Below, piece by piece: positions 33,581-42,065 of a stretch of 58,469 nt of DNA. How positions within the stretch are numbered: the stretch's first letter is position 1; each line of letters opens with the position of its first letter. Both the position numbers and the translations under genes were made by a program. Under the pieces are notes generated by a model. It searched no databases. It was given only the letters and a program-made list of their open reading frames with translations, and was not told the origin of the DNA. Source of the DNA: Acidimicrobiales bacterium (lineage in GTDB: Bacteria > Actinomycetota > Acidimicrobiia > Acidimicrobiales > SHLQ01); the NCBI GenBank assembly GCA_020629375.1, contig JAHDDK010000021.1, forward strand, positions 1 through 58,469, in the 5' to 3' direction.

Positions 33581-34789
33581 CTATGAGCAGCTCACCAAGG
33601 CCTCGGCATCGACGAGCGAGTCGTAGATCCGGCGGAGACGCTGTGCCAGACCGGACCACGGGTATCGCTCGGCAGCCTTTGCAGCTGCCGCACCCATGGC
33701 CGCTTGTCGCAGCGGGTCACCGAGAATCTCATCGATGGCCTCCGCGTACAGGGCCGGATCACGTTCGTCGATCAAACGACCGGTCACCCCGTCGTCGACC
33801 AGGGTTCGGAGACCGCCGACCGCCGCAGCGACGACGGGAATGCCACACGCCGCAGCCTCGAGCGCAACGAGACCGAATGACTCGCTTCGGCTCGGCATGA
33901 TGAGCACGTCGGCCGCGCGGTAGTAGGTCGATAGCGCCCAGTGCGGTTTGGGTTCGACGAAGTGCACGCGGTCGATGATGCCGAGTTCGTCGAGAAGGCG
34001 TTCGATCTTGGCGACTTCGGTCTGACCATCCTGGCCGGACGCGCCACCAACGATCATCAGCTCGGCTTTCGAGTCGGCCAGCATCGACAGGGCGTGCACA
34101 GCGATGTCGACCCCCTTGAGGGGCTGAATCCGTCCGACGAAGAGGACGAGGGGGCCGCCGTCATAGCCGATCGCCGCCCGGGCGCCAGCGGCGGGACCAG
34201 GGGCGAAGAAGGCGCGATCGACACCAGGGGCAACGATCTCGACCTGCTCGGGTTCGGCGCCATAGAGCTCGATGAGCTGCTGGCGCTCGACGGCTGCATT
34301 CGCGATCAGGATGTCCGAGCACGACACGACCCGCGTTTCGGCATCGATCCGCGCCTGCGGTTCGTGATCGCCCATCTCCGCCTTGACCCGAGCCAGCGTG
34401 TGGAACGTGGTGACGAGCGGCAGTTCGAGGGCGTGCTTCAGACGATGGCCAACCTCGCCGGAGAGCCAATAGTTGGCGTGCAGCACGTCGACGGGATGGT
34501 CGTCGAGCCAGCGTTCCATCCAGGCGGTGAACTCCTCGACAATCACCGGTAGATCTTCTTTGGCGAGATCGGTCGGGCCAGCAGGCACATGGACGACACG
34601 GAAGCCGGGCTCGATCTCCACGATGTCGTCGAGGTCGTCGTTCCACCGTCGGACGAACACATCGCATCGAACGCCCGCCTGGACGAGCGACGAAACGAAC
34701 TCCCGGATGTAGACGTTCATCCCTCCGCTGTCGCCCGCTCCCGGCTGGGTCAACGGAGACGTATGAAGCGAGATGATGCCGGCGCGCAT
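33581..34789 (-). CDS. mshA: D-inositol-3-phosphate glycosyltransferase MshA
   Basis: A 402-residue GT4 enzyme, the first step of mycothiol synthesis: it transfers GlcNAc from UDP-GlcNAc to inositol 3-phosphate. Visible features are GIISLHTSPLTQPGAGDSGG and MNVYIREFVSSL at the N-terminus, VLHANYWLSGEVGH, FHTLARVK, IVAPGVDRAFF, FVGRIQPLKGVD near residue 230 and the nucleotide-sugar motif PSRSESFGLVALEAAACGIPV near 320. ATG 34789 lies 7 bp after the rlmB stop. Mycothiol is restricted to actinobacteria, which fixes the phylum. Confidence 0.94.
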   Translation of the reverse strand: MRAGIISLHTSPLTQPGAGDSGGMNVYIREFVSSLVQAGVRCDVFVRRWNDDLDDIVEIEPGFRVVHVPAGPTDLAKEDLPVIVEEFTAWMERWLDDHPVDVLHANYWLSGEVGHRLKHALELPLVTTFHTLARVKAEMGDHEPQARIDAETRVVSCSDILIANAAVERQQLIELYGAEPEQVEIVAPGVDRAFFAPGPAAGARAAIGYDGGPLVLFVGRIQPLKGVDIAVHALSMLADSKAELMIVGGASGQDGQTEVAKIERLLDELGIIDRVHFVEPKPHWALSTYYRAADVLIMPSRSESFGLVALEAAACGIPVVAAAVGGLRTLVDDGVTGRLIDERDPALYAEAIDEILGDPLRQAAMGAAAAKAAERYPWSGLAQRLRRIYDSLVDAEALVSCS

Positions 34790-34796
34790 GGGTCGA

Positions 34797-35672
34797 TCAG
34801 GACCCCATTCGGCGGCGCGCCACGTCGAACATCGCCACCGCCCCGGCAGCTGCCACATTGAGAGACGCAACCGCGCCCTGCATCGGAATCGATGCAAGTT
34901 GGTCGCAACGTTCGCGGACGAGCCGAGACAACCCGGCTCCTTCGGCGCCGAGGACGAGGCAGAGCGGCTGATCGGCGAGATCGACGTCGAAGATCGAACG
35001 ATCACCCGCCTCATCGAGGCCCATCACCCAGACTTCGTGCTTCTGAAGAAGCTGAATGGCGGCCGGCACACCCTGAACCGAACAAATCGACACGTGCTCG
35101 ATTGCGCCGGCTGCGGTCTTGGCCACGGTCGGCGAAACGCGGACGCTGCGATGGCGGGGCAAGATGATTGCGTCGACGCCAGCCGCGTCAGCGGTGCGAA
35201 AGATCGCCCCGAGGTTGTGGGGATCGGTTACGCCATCGACCATCACCAGGAAGGGGATGTCCACACGATCGAGGATGTCTTCGATCTCGATCGGCGTCAG
35301 CGGAGCTGCTTCGGCGAGCACGCCTTGCGCAGACTCGGTCTCGCTGAGGGCATCGAACGCGGTGCGTTTGACCTCTCGGAGGGCAACTCGTTGCTCGGCA
35401 GCGAGCTCACGGATGTCGTCGAGGATCGGTGCCTGGTCGAGGCCGCCGACCATCACCACCTCACGAACCTGTCGTGTGCCCGCGAGGAGGAGTTCGCGAA
35501 CCGCTTGGCGACCTTCGACGCGGTCGCCACCGGGCCCTTTGGATTTGCGGGCGGAGCCGCTATCGCCGGCTGGACGTACCGGAGTCGTGCCGCGTTGGCC
35601 CTGCGCTGGTCGCGGGCGTCCACCGCCTGATCGGCGGCGAGGTGACGGATTGGGGCGTCGACCCTTGGCCAT
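34797..35672 (-). CDS. rlmB: 23S rRNA (guanosine-2'-O-)-methyltransferase RlmB (SpoU family)
   Basis: A 291-residue TrmH/SpoU methyltransferase. A basic, Pro/Arg/Gly-rich tail of ~48 residues precedes the substrate-binding part (RVEGRQAVRELLLAGTRQV). The knotted SPOUT domain has DGVTDPHNLGAIFRTADAAG near residue 150, LVLGAEGAGLSRLVRERCD near 240 and SLNVAAAGAVAMFD near 268. It 2'-O-methylates a guanosine in 23S rRNA. ATG 35672 gives the expected MAKG start; the frame stays open far upstream, but that part overlaps the RTX gene. Confidence 0.92.
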   Translation of the reverse strand: MAKGRRPNPSPRRRSGGGRPRPAQGQRGTTPVRPAGDSGSARKSKGPGGDRVEGRQAVRELLLAGTRQVREVVMVGGLDQAPILDDIRELAAEQRVALREVKRTAFDALSETESAQGVLAEAAPLTPIEIEDILDRVDIPFLVMVDGVTDPHNLGAIFRTADAAGVDAIILPRHRSVRVSPTVAKTAAGAIEHVSICSVQGVPAAIQLLQKHEVWVMGLDEAGDRSIFDVDLADQPLCLVLGAEGAGLSRLVRERCDQLASIPMQGAVASLNVAAAGAVAMFDVARRRMGS

Positions 35673-35686
35673 GATTTGCGCCGGTC

Positions 35687-36781
35687 TCAGCGAGCGAGAT
35701 CGACGGACCAGTCGCCGCCTTCGGACAGCACCTGCACGAGTGACAGCCCGGGTTTGACCACGTCTTGAGCGGTGAAGGGTGGCGCTTGAGCGCCTCCCTC
35801 GAATCGAACCTCGTTGACGACGAGGTCTCGGCCGTCCGACGCAGAGACGCCGACCACGGCGAAGTGCCCGAACCCGGTCCAACGCGTCGTCACGGTCGTG
35901 TTGGGAGCTGCGGGTGGAACGAAGACGACAGTGTTGCCCTCGCCGACGATCGTGTTGGCCGCTGTTCGAACGCCGGTCGCGTCGGTGAAAGTGATGGACC
36001 AGGGTCCACCTCCCGAATCGATCTCGATGGTCGCCGGTTCGGCAGCGAAGATGAAGGCGCCTTCGTACCGGTCTCCAGCCCCGCCGTAGCTCGCAATGTG
36101 CTGTCCATTGGCGTCGAACGCTCGGACGCCCATCGAGTCGAACGACTGGACTCCATCGAGTTGCACGCGAGCGACGTAGTAGTCGTCGCACCGGTCGATG
36201 AAGGGGAAGCAGTATTCGAGCACGGAGAATCGTGCGCCAAGGACCGGTTCGACGACCGCGTCCCCGATGCCGGAGAGTCTGGTGAAGTTCCCCGAACAGG
36301 TGGCTGCTCGACGGTCGTAGACATCGGTGATGCACGTGTCGTTGCCTGCGTTGCCGGCGAGACGGTCGACGGCGACGCCGCCGATCAAGGTGTCGTTACC
36401 GCCTTTGCCGCTGATGCGATCGTTGCCTGCCCGGCCCAACAGCATGTCGTTGCCCGACCCGCCGATGATCCGATCGTTGCCCTTGCCGCCGTCGATGTAG
36501 TCCTTGCCGGCCCCGCCACCGAGGACGTCGTTACCGGTCCCACCACAGATCACGTCGGCTCCGCCCAGGCCAAAGATGCGGTCGTCGCCAGCGAGACCCA
36601 CGATCACATCGGCGCCCGTCGTTCCGGTGATCGTGTCGTTGCCAGGTGTGCCGACGATCGTCGGCACCTTGCCATCGCAGCGTTCGGTGGTTCCCTGTGC
36701 TCCCGCGCCGAGAGCGGACACGCCGAGGACCGAGATGAAGGCCACGACGAAGAGTCCGAGTACTTGGCGATGTCTGCGCAT
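35687..36781 (-). CDS. Secreted RTX-type calcium-binding repeat protein
   Basis: A 364-residue exported protein with signal peptide QVLGLFVVAFISVLGVSALG then AGAQG. Residues ~45-150 are about eleven nonapeptide GGxGxDxUx-type repeats (for example GGTGNDVLGGGAGKDYIDGG and GGSGNDMLLGRAGNDRISGK), which fold into a calcium-filled parallel beta-roll. A ~210-residue beta-rich domain follows with four cysteines near its start (CITDVYDRRAATC, EYCFPFIDRC) and no recognised catalytic motif. An N-terminal Sec signal rather than a C-terminal RTX secretion signal means Sec, not type I, export. It lies between rlmB and ispDF on the same strand. Confidence 0.85.
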   Translation of the reverse strand: MRRHRQVLGLFVVAFISVLGVSALGAGAQGTTERCDGKVPTIVGTPGNDTITGTTGADVIVGLAGDDRIFGLGGADVICGGTGNDVLGGGAGKDYIDGGKGNDRIIGGSGNDMLLGRAGNDRISGKGGNDTLIGGVAVDRLAGNAGNDTCITDVYDRRAATCSGNFTRLSGIGDAVVEPVLGARFSVLEYCFPFIDRCDDYYVARVQLDGVQSFDSMGVRAFDANGQHIASYGGAGDRYEGAFIFAAEPATIEIDSGGGPWSITFTDATGVRTAANTIVGEGNTVVFVPPAAPNTTVTTRWTGFGHFAVVGVSASDGRDLVVNEVRFEGGAQAPPFTAQDVVKPGLSLVQVLSEGGDWSVDLAR

Positions 36782-36973
36782 CGAGGATCACGCTCTTTTC
36801 CGAAATCGAAGGCCCTGCGGCGATGGGCGGTTGACGCCCGGCGCGTTCGGCACAGCTCCACAACGCTACCGGTGGTCATCGAATCGCAACAATGCCGGAC
36901 AGGGATCACACCAGGGTGGGCAGACGTCACACCCCGGCACGGTCGTTGCTGACCAGAGTGGTTCGGGGCCGCT

Positions 36974-38161
36974 TCAGCGCCGGGTGACGAGTGCCGTCGC
37001 CCAGCAGGCGATGCCTTCGTGTCGTCCGAGCGCGCCAATCCCTTCGGGTCGTTTGCCCTTCACGGTCACCGGGGCACCGACCGCGTCGGAGAGTCGTTGC
37101 TGCATCTCGTCGCGACGCGGCGCCAACTTGGGGCGATCAAGAACGACGGAGCAGTCGGCATTGACCGGCTCCCAGCCCGACGCTCGAATGTCGGCGACAG
37201 CACGAGTGAGCAGATCGATACTGTCGGCGCCCGCGAGCGCAGGATCGGTGTCGGGAAAGTGCTGTCCGATGTCTCCAAGGCCCGCCGCACCCAACAACGC
37301 ATCGGTAACGGCGTGGGCAATGACGTCAGCGTCGGAGTGGCCAGCGAGACCCGGCCCTGACCCCTCGAACCGCACTCCCCCGAGGATCATGGGCCGATCC
37401 GGGTCGTCGGCAAAGGGGTGGATGTCGAAGCCCTGGCCGACGCGGAAAGTCGGCGATCCCTGCTCGGTTTCCATGTTGTCGAGGATGGCAGCCGCGATGA
37501 CGAGATCCTCGGGTGCGGTGATCTTCCGGTTGGTGGTCTCACCGTCGACCATGGCGATCGGCTCGCCGAGTTCGGCGACGAGACTCGCGTCGTCGGTGGC
37601 GATCCCGTGTTGGTCATGGGCGTGACGCAAGACATCGGTCCGGAAGCCCTGTGGGGTTTGCACGGCTCGCAGGGTCGAGCGATCGAGTGGCGCAACCGTG
37701 GGGTCGAGGTCGCGGATCGTGTCGGTCACCTCGATCGTGGGGACGACGGCAGCGGCGCCTGCGTCGAGTTCGGCGATGACTCGGTCGAACAATGCCGAGC
37801 TGGCGAGTGGACGCGCGGCGTCGTGCACCAAGACAAACGGAACCGCGTCGACGGCAGCCAGACCGTTCCGAACCGATGCCGAACGCGAGTCGCCGCCTGC
37901 CACGACCTGCACTGCAGCCGTCTGCGCCGCGAGATCGGAGCCACGCAGCGAACGTTGTGTTTCGTCGATCGCATCCGCCGGTACGACGACGACAATCGTG
38001 TCAGCACATCGGACACTCGTGTCCACGGCGCGTGCGAGAACAGACCGTCCGCCGAGCTCGAGAAACTGCTTCCGGGCGCCGAATCGAGCACCAGCGCCAC
38101 CGGCCACGATGACGACGGCGACATCGGATCGTCGGGCCGGATCTCGCTGCGCGTGGCTCAT
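36974..38161 (-). CDS. ispDF: Bifunctional IspD/IspF (MEP cytidylyltransferase / MECDP synthase)
   Basis: A 395-residue fusion of two enzymes of the MEP isoprenoid pathway. Residues ~10-225 are IspD: VIVAGGAGARFGARKQFLEL with the CTP-binding motif, AGGDSRSASVRNGL, VHDAARPL and TPQGFRTDVL. Residues ~235-395 are IspF: RVGQGFDIHPF, LAGHSDADVIAHAVTDALLG with metal-binding Asp/His, GDIGQHFPDTDP and the C-terminal KGKRPEGIGALG. The intervening IspE step must be encoded elsewhere. I use ATG 38161; ATG 38179 would add six residues and leave only 3 bp before the divergent crp start. Confidence 0.95.
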   Translation of the reverse strand: MSHAQRDPARRSDVAVVIVAGGAGARFGARKQFLELGGRSVLARAVDTSVRCADTIVVVVPADAIDETQRSLRGSDLAAQTAAVQVVAGGDSRSASVRNGLAAVDAVPFVLVHDAARPLASSALFDRVIAELDAGAAAVVPTIEVTDTIRDLDPTVAPLDRSTLRAVQTPQGFRTDVLRHAHDQHGIATDDASLVAELGEPIAMVDGETTNRKITAPEDLVIAAAILDNMETEQGSPTFRVGQGFDIHPFADDPDRPMILGGVRFEGSGPGLAGHSDADVIAHAVTDALLGAAGLGDIGQHFPDTDPALAGADSIDLLTRAVADIRASGWEPVNADCSVVLDRPKLAPRRDEMQQRLSDAVGAPVTVKGKRPEGIGALGRHEGIACWATALVTRR

Positions 38162-38182
38162 GTCACTATCATCGCCCATGCC

Positions 38183-38842
38183 ATGGTTGATGCATCACTT
38201 CTGTCCTCGGTCGACCTCTTCCGCGACGTCGATCCCGAGGTGATCGATTCACTTGCCGCCGTCGCCGTCGAGAAATCGCTCTGGCGCGGCGACGTGCTCT
38301 TCAACGAAGGGCAGGAACCCGACGCGCTGTACATCGTGATGTCGGGAAGGATCGCCATCGCCAACAAGTCGATCGACGGGCGAGAGTCGGTCGTCGCCCT
38401 AATGGAAGACGGCGACTTGTTCGGCGAGATGGGTCTGTTCGACGGTCTTGGCCGATCGGCCGAAGCCCGCGCCCTCGAACCGAGCCGCGTCGCAGAGATT
38501 CCGTATCCACCGGTTCGAGAAACCTACGAGACACACCCCGAGCTGTTGTGGCGAGTGGTGGACATGTTGGCCCGGCGGCTTCGCTCGATGGATGAAGCGC
38601 TCGCCGACTCGGTCTTTCTCGATGTCACCGGCCGGACGGCCAAGCGGTTGCTCGAGCTCGCTGGCGAGAACGACGAGTTCACGTTGCCGATCACCCAGGA
38701 AGAGCTCTCCGGGATGGTGGGCGCCAGTCGCGAGCGCGTGAACAAGGCGATCTCGGCATTCATCCGACTCGGCTGGCTCACCCAGACGGATCGCCGCTAC
38801 ACGATCACGAACCGCAAACAGCTCGAGATCCGCTCCCGCTAG
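38183..38842 (+). CDS. Crp/Fnr-family transcriptional regulator
   Basis: A 219-residue Crp-type regulator. The cyclic-nucleotide-binding barrel (about residues 10-125) has GDVLFNEGQEPDALYIVMSG and the phosphate cassette FGEMGLFDGLGRSAEARAL with the Glu and Arg-Ser that contact cAMP in Crp. There is no Fnr-type cysteine cluster. After the dimer helix comes the winged HTH: LPITQEELSGMVGASRERVN and KAISAFIRLGWL. The ATG is 10 nt after TATCAT (38167-38172), so the leader is a few bases at most. It diverges tightly from ispDF and its stop codon overlaps that of the GNAT gene. Confidence 0.92.
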   Translation: MVDASLLSSVDLFRDVDPEVIDSLAAVAVEKSLWRGDVLFNEGQEPDALYIVMSGRIAIANKSIDGRESVVALMEDGDLFGEMGLFDGLGRSAEARALEPSRVAEIPYPPVRETYETHPELLWRVVDMLARRLRSMDEALADSVFLDVTGRTAKRLLELAGENDEFTLPITQEELSGMVGASRERVNKAISAFIRLGWLTQTDRRYTITNRKQLEIRSR

Positions 38843-39342
38843 CTCTCGCCGACGGGGACATCCAACCCGAGTTCGTACATGAGGACTTCTTCGTCGGGTC
38901 CATACGGGCGTCGGCGTTCGACGCCGACGAAGCCGAAGCGCTGGTGGAATCGGTGCGAGGCGGGATTGTCGGGCAACGTGTTGACTTCGGCGGTGAGGAA
39001 CGGCTTGCCAGCATCGACGGCCCAAGCGGCGAACGCTCGATAGAACTGCTGCCCGAGCCCGAGGCCCCTGGCGCGTTCGTCGATGGCGATCCGATCCACG
39101 TAGGCGAACGTCTCGTGGCGATTCTGGAACCACCGGTAGTTCGGGCTCTGATAGGTGGTCGAGGTCTCGTCGAGTCCGATGCAGAATCCGGCGATGCCGT
39201 GGTCATCGTCGATCACCCAGAAGCAGCGGGCGGCGTCGACAAGTAATCGGAGTTTCTCCTCATCCATCGGGCCGACTTCGGGTTGACAGTCGGCGTTGAG
39301 TGCCAAGACCTGGTCGGCGTCTTCGGGACGAAAGGAACGCAT
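38839..39342 (-). CDS. GNAT-family N-acetyltransferase
   Basis: A 167-residue GNAT enzyme. It shows MRSFRPEDADQVLALNADCQ at the start, then FAYVDRIAIDERARGLGLGQ and FYRAFAAW with the acetyl-CoA loop (RxxGxG) near residue 92, and NTLPDNPASHRFHQRFGFVG typical of the C-terminal half. The substrate is unknown. ATG 39342 is supported by TACGAT 6 nt upstream. Its TAG stop shares the palindrome ctag (38839-38842) with the stop of the convergent crp-like gene. Confidence 0.88.
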   Translation of the reverse strand: MRSFRPEDADQVLALNADCQPEVGPMDEEKLRLLVDAARCFWVIDDDHGIAGFCIGLDETSTTYQSPNYRWFQNRHETFAYVDRIAIDERARGLGLGQQFYRAFAAWAVDAGKPFLTAEVNTLPDNPASHRFHQRFGFVGVERRRPYGPDEEVLMYELGLDVPVGES

Positions 39343-39348
39343 CGCCGC

Positions 39349-39354
39349 ATCGTA
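39349..39354 (-). promoter_or_regulatory. -10 box of the GNAT gene (leaderless)
   Basis: On the minus strand TACGAT is followed by gcggcg and the ATG at 39342. The ORF-proximal position indicates a leaderless message initiated just after the ABC operon terminator. Confidence 0.5.
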
Positions 39355-39364
39355 CAAAACGGGA

Positions 39365-39409
39365 TCTGTGGACCGCCCACCCCCGGATGCAGGGTGAACG
39401 GTCCACAGA
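39365..39409 (-). terminator. Intrinsic terminator of the ABC transporter operon
   Basis: Arms tctgtggaccg (39365-39375) and cggtccacaga (39399-39409) pair over 11 bp, with further partial pairing inside (ccaccc with gggtg). On the minus strand, 5 nt after the hairpin, there is a gttttg tract. It starts 5 nt after the permease stop codon. Confidence 0.75.
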
Positions 39410-39413
39410 AGCC

Positions 39414-41960
39414 CTACTGGCTGATTGCGTCCAAGACGTTCAGACGTCCGGCGCGACGGGCGGGGAGAAACCCGGCAATCAACCCAGCGACGGCGGCGAC
39501 GCCGACGAGTACCACCAGCGACACCCACGGAACGGTGAGGTTGTTGAGGACCTCCGAGGGTGTGGCAATCACGACGAGTACACCGAACACGACGCCGACG
39601 ACGGCTCCGAGCAGCGCACCGACCATCGAAACGATCGCTGCCTCCCAGCGGACCATGCGTTGCATCTGCGATCGGGTCATGCCGACAGCTCGCAGCAAGC
39701 CGAGCTCTCGTGTCCGCTCGAAGATGGACAGCGCCATCGTGTTGACGATGCCGATGAAGGCGATGAGGATCGCCAAGCCGAGGAAACCCGAGAGCAGCCG
39801 GAGCAAGAAGTCGACCTGGCCACTGATCTCTTCTCGGTAGTCGGCTGCCGACTGCATCATGACCTGCGGGAAGTCGACTTCGACCTGATCGATGACCACA
39901 TCGGCTTGCTCGGTGGTGAAGCCCTCGGCGACGTTGGCGGCGATCCAGTCGGGGTTCTCCTGGTCGCTGATGGCTTCGTAGATCGTGTCGTTGACGATGA
40001 CGCCGCTGAAGATCGATCCGTCGTCGAAGATCGCCACGATGTCGACCGCCGTGGTACCGCCGTCGGTCCCGATCTCGATCGTGTCTCCGAACTCAACGCC
40101 GAGTTCGTCGGCAACCGATTGGCGCATGGCCACCGAGTCATCGTCGATGTCGGTCCACGTACCGGAAGTCAGGTCGAGGTCGAACAGGATGTCGATGCGG
40201 TCGGCCGGCATGTTGCCGACCTCGAACCACACCTCGGGGTCCTCGAGCAGCGGGTCGTTCGATTCGGCATTGGTTCCCCAGTACCGCATACCGGTCACGT
40301 TCGTCAGCTCGTCGCTCTGCTCGAGCGCAGTGAGGGTGGCTAGCGGAACGCTGCCACCATCGGTCGTGGCAAAGGCGGCGTAGTCGGCCCGCACCGTCGA
40401 CTCGAGGAGCTCGTTGAGGTCGGACTTGAGCGTCTGGCCAACGACGAACGCCATGGACACGAGCGAGAGCCCGATCATCAGCGCAGCGGCGGTGGTCGCC
40501 GTTCGCTTCGGGTTGCGAGCCGCGTTCTCCCCGGCGAGCCGGCCCGGCGTCTTGTGGACGAGAGCGACCGGCCGAGAAAGCGTCCGAGAGATCGGACCGG
40601 CAACGGTCGGGCTCAGCAGCGTGATACCGATGAAGATCACCGCGGCACCGAGTCCGAGCAGCGACAACAGCATTGCCGTCGAGTCGATCCCGCCGAACAG
40701 CGCCGCTCCGGTTGCTACAGCTCCGAGCAGCGTGAGGATCGCTCCGAACACGATGCTGCGTCGGCCCGATTCACCGGTTTCGGCGTGACCAGCGATCGCG
40801 GTGATCGGCGACGTACGTCCCGCCCGTCGGGCAGGGGCCCAAGCCGACAGCATGGTGACACCGATTCCGACGCCGAAGCCGATTAGAGCCGTGGTGACCG
40901 ACAGCGGCTTGTCGAATGCGGGGAGACTCGCACCGACGGCGTTGAGGGTCGCCTCCATCCCGTAGGCGAGGCCAAGTCCGACGACGAGTCCGATCGCCGA
41001 CGCAATCGCGCCGACCACGAGCGCCTCGGCCATCACGGCTCGCCGGACCTGCCGGGGCGTCGCACCGACTGCCCGCAGCAGACCGAGCTCGCGGACCCGC
41101 TGACTCATCACGATGTTGAACGTGTTGGCGATGATGAAGATCGACACGAACAAGGCGATGATGGCGAAGGATCGCAGAACCCAGGCGAAGATGCCGACGA
41201 AGGCGTTGAAGTCGGCTCGTTGCTCCGCATTCAGATCGGCGGTGTCGAGGGTCTCGTAGTCTTCGCCGAGTGCCGTTTCGATGTCGGCCCGGATGTCCAC
41301 GACATCGCGGGTCCCGTCGGATGCCACGACGATCGCATCGAACTCCTTCTCTTGGAAGAGCGTCAATGCCGTCGCCTTGTCGAATGCCAAGAGCGTGGCG
41401 CCATTGAGCGTGTTGTCTTGACCGAACCGGAAGGTGCCGACGAGTTCGGCGCTCGTACGTCCTTCGGTCGTCGGCACGATGATGTCGTACGTCTCACCGA
41501 TGACGAAGCCTTCGTCGGCGGCAGTCGTCATGTCCACGACCCATTCGCCCGCTCCTTGCGGTGCCCGACCCTCTTCGATCGCACTCGGGTTGAGCTGGTT
41601 GTCGACAGTCCAGCCGAAGGCGAGCACGGGCGGCCCGTTCTTTGTCAGAACCGAGCCGTCTGAGCGAACCGGCAGGACCGTGTTGTCCCAAGCTCCGATC
41701 TCGCCCTCGGCGACCCGAACACCGTCGACGGCTTCGACCACGGCGATCTGCTCGTCGGTGATTGGGACGTCAGCATTCGGTCTGATCTCGACGTCGGTAC
41801 CGGCGACGATCTCGGAGGCCAGACTTCCGAAGCTGTCCCTAAGGCCTTCGGAGAGGATGTTGGCGGCGGAGATGAAACCAACGCCGAGCACGATGGCCAA
41901 TGCCGTCAGTGCAAGGCGGAGCTTGTTGGCCGCAACGTTCTTTCGAGTGATGTTCCACAT
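39414..41960 (-). CDS. ABC transporter permease (MacB/FtsX type, two FtsX domains)
   Basis: An 848-residue membrane protein. TM1 is near residues 15-38 (LRLALTALAIVLGVGFISAAN), followed by a large periplasmic-type (extracytoplasmic) MacB domain, then a three-TM FtsX unit (about 265-395) containing RVRELGLLRAVGATPRQVRR and APARRAG. A pair of TMs (about 405-465), a second start-like segment with NPKRTATTAAALMIGLSLVS, a second outer domain (about 515-715), and a second FtsX unit (about 720-848) with RTRELGLLRAVGMTRSQMQR and LPARRAGRLNVLDAI complete it. This duplicated layout is common in actinobacteria for exporters of lipids, lipoproteins or peptides. The substrate is unknown. It is encoded with the ATPase at 42066-42842. 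Confidence 0.93.
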   Translation of the reverse strand: MWNITRKNVAANKLRLALTALAIVLGVGFISAANILSEGLRDSFGSLASEIVAGTDVEIRPNADVPITDEQIAVVEAVDGVRVAEGEIGAWDNTVLPVRSDGSVLTKNGPPVLAFGWTVDNQLNPSAIEEGRAPQGAGEWVVDMTTAADEGFVIGETYDIIVPTTEGRTSAELVGTFRFGQDNTLNGATLLAFDKATALTLFQEKEFDAIVVASDGTRDVVDIRADIETALGEDYETLDTADLNAEQRADFNAFVGIFAWVLRSFAIIALFVSIFIIANTFNIVMSQRVRELGLLRAVGATPRQVRRAVMAEALVVGAIASAIGLVVGLGLAYGMEATLNAVGASLPAFDKPLSVTTALIGFGVGIGVTMLSAWAPARRAGRTSPITAIAGHAETGESGRRSIVFGAILTLLGAVATGAALFGGIDSTAMLLSLLGLGAAVIFIGITLLSPTVAGPISRTLSRPVALVHKTPGRLAGENAARNPKRTATTAAALMIGLSLVSMAFVVGQTLKSDLNELLESTVRADYAAFATTDGGSVPLATLTALEQSDELTNVTGMRYWGTNAESNDPLLEDPEVWFEVGNMPADRIDILFDLDLTSGTWTDIDDDSVAMRQSVADELGVEFGDTIEIGTDGGTTAVDIVAIFDDGSIFSGVIVNDTIYEAISDQENPDWIAANVAEGFTTEQADVVIDQVEVDFPQVMMQSAADYREEISGQVDFLLRLLSGFLGLAILIAFIGIVNTMALSIFERTRELGLLRAVGMTRSQMQRMVRWEAAIVSMVGALLGAVVGVVFGVLVVIATPSEVLNNLTVPWVSLVVLVGVAAVAGLIAGFLPARRAGRLNVLDAISQ

Positions 41961-41974
41961 GACAGACTTTTCCT

Positions 41975-42047
41975 TTGCTGCGGGCTCGCAACCGGCTCGC
42001 GCCGCAGATTGTTGCTGCGGGCTCGCAACCGGCTCGCGCCGCAGATT
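41975..42047. repeat. Two exact tandem copies of a 36-nt GC-rich unit
   Basis: The unit occupies 41975-42010 and 42012-42047, separated by one base and identical throughout. Each copy has its own weak stem (ctgcgg at the start, ccgcag at the end) and a duplicated gctcgc. It fills most of the gap between the ATPase stop and the permease start, so it will be in the mRNA just upstream of the permease ribosome-binding region. Confidence 0.9.
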
Positions 42048-42065
42048 TGATGGGTCGACGGTGCT

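Noticed and set aside
35673..36335. N-terminal extension of rlmB
   Set aside because: The frame stays open but lies opposite no start signal and inside the RTX gene in another frame; ATG 35672 gives the expected RlmB N-terminus.
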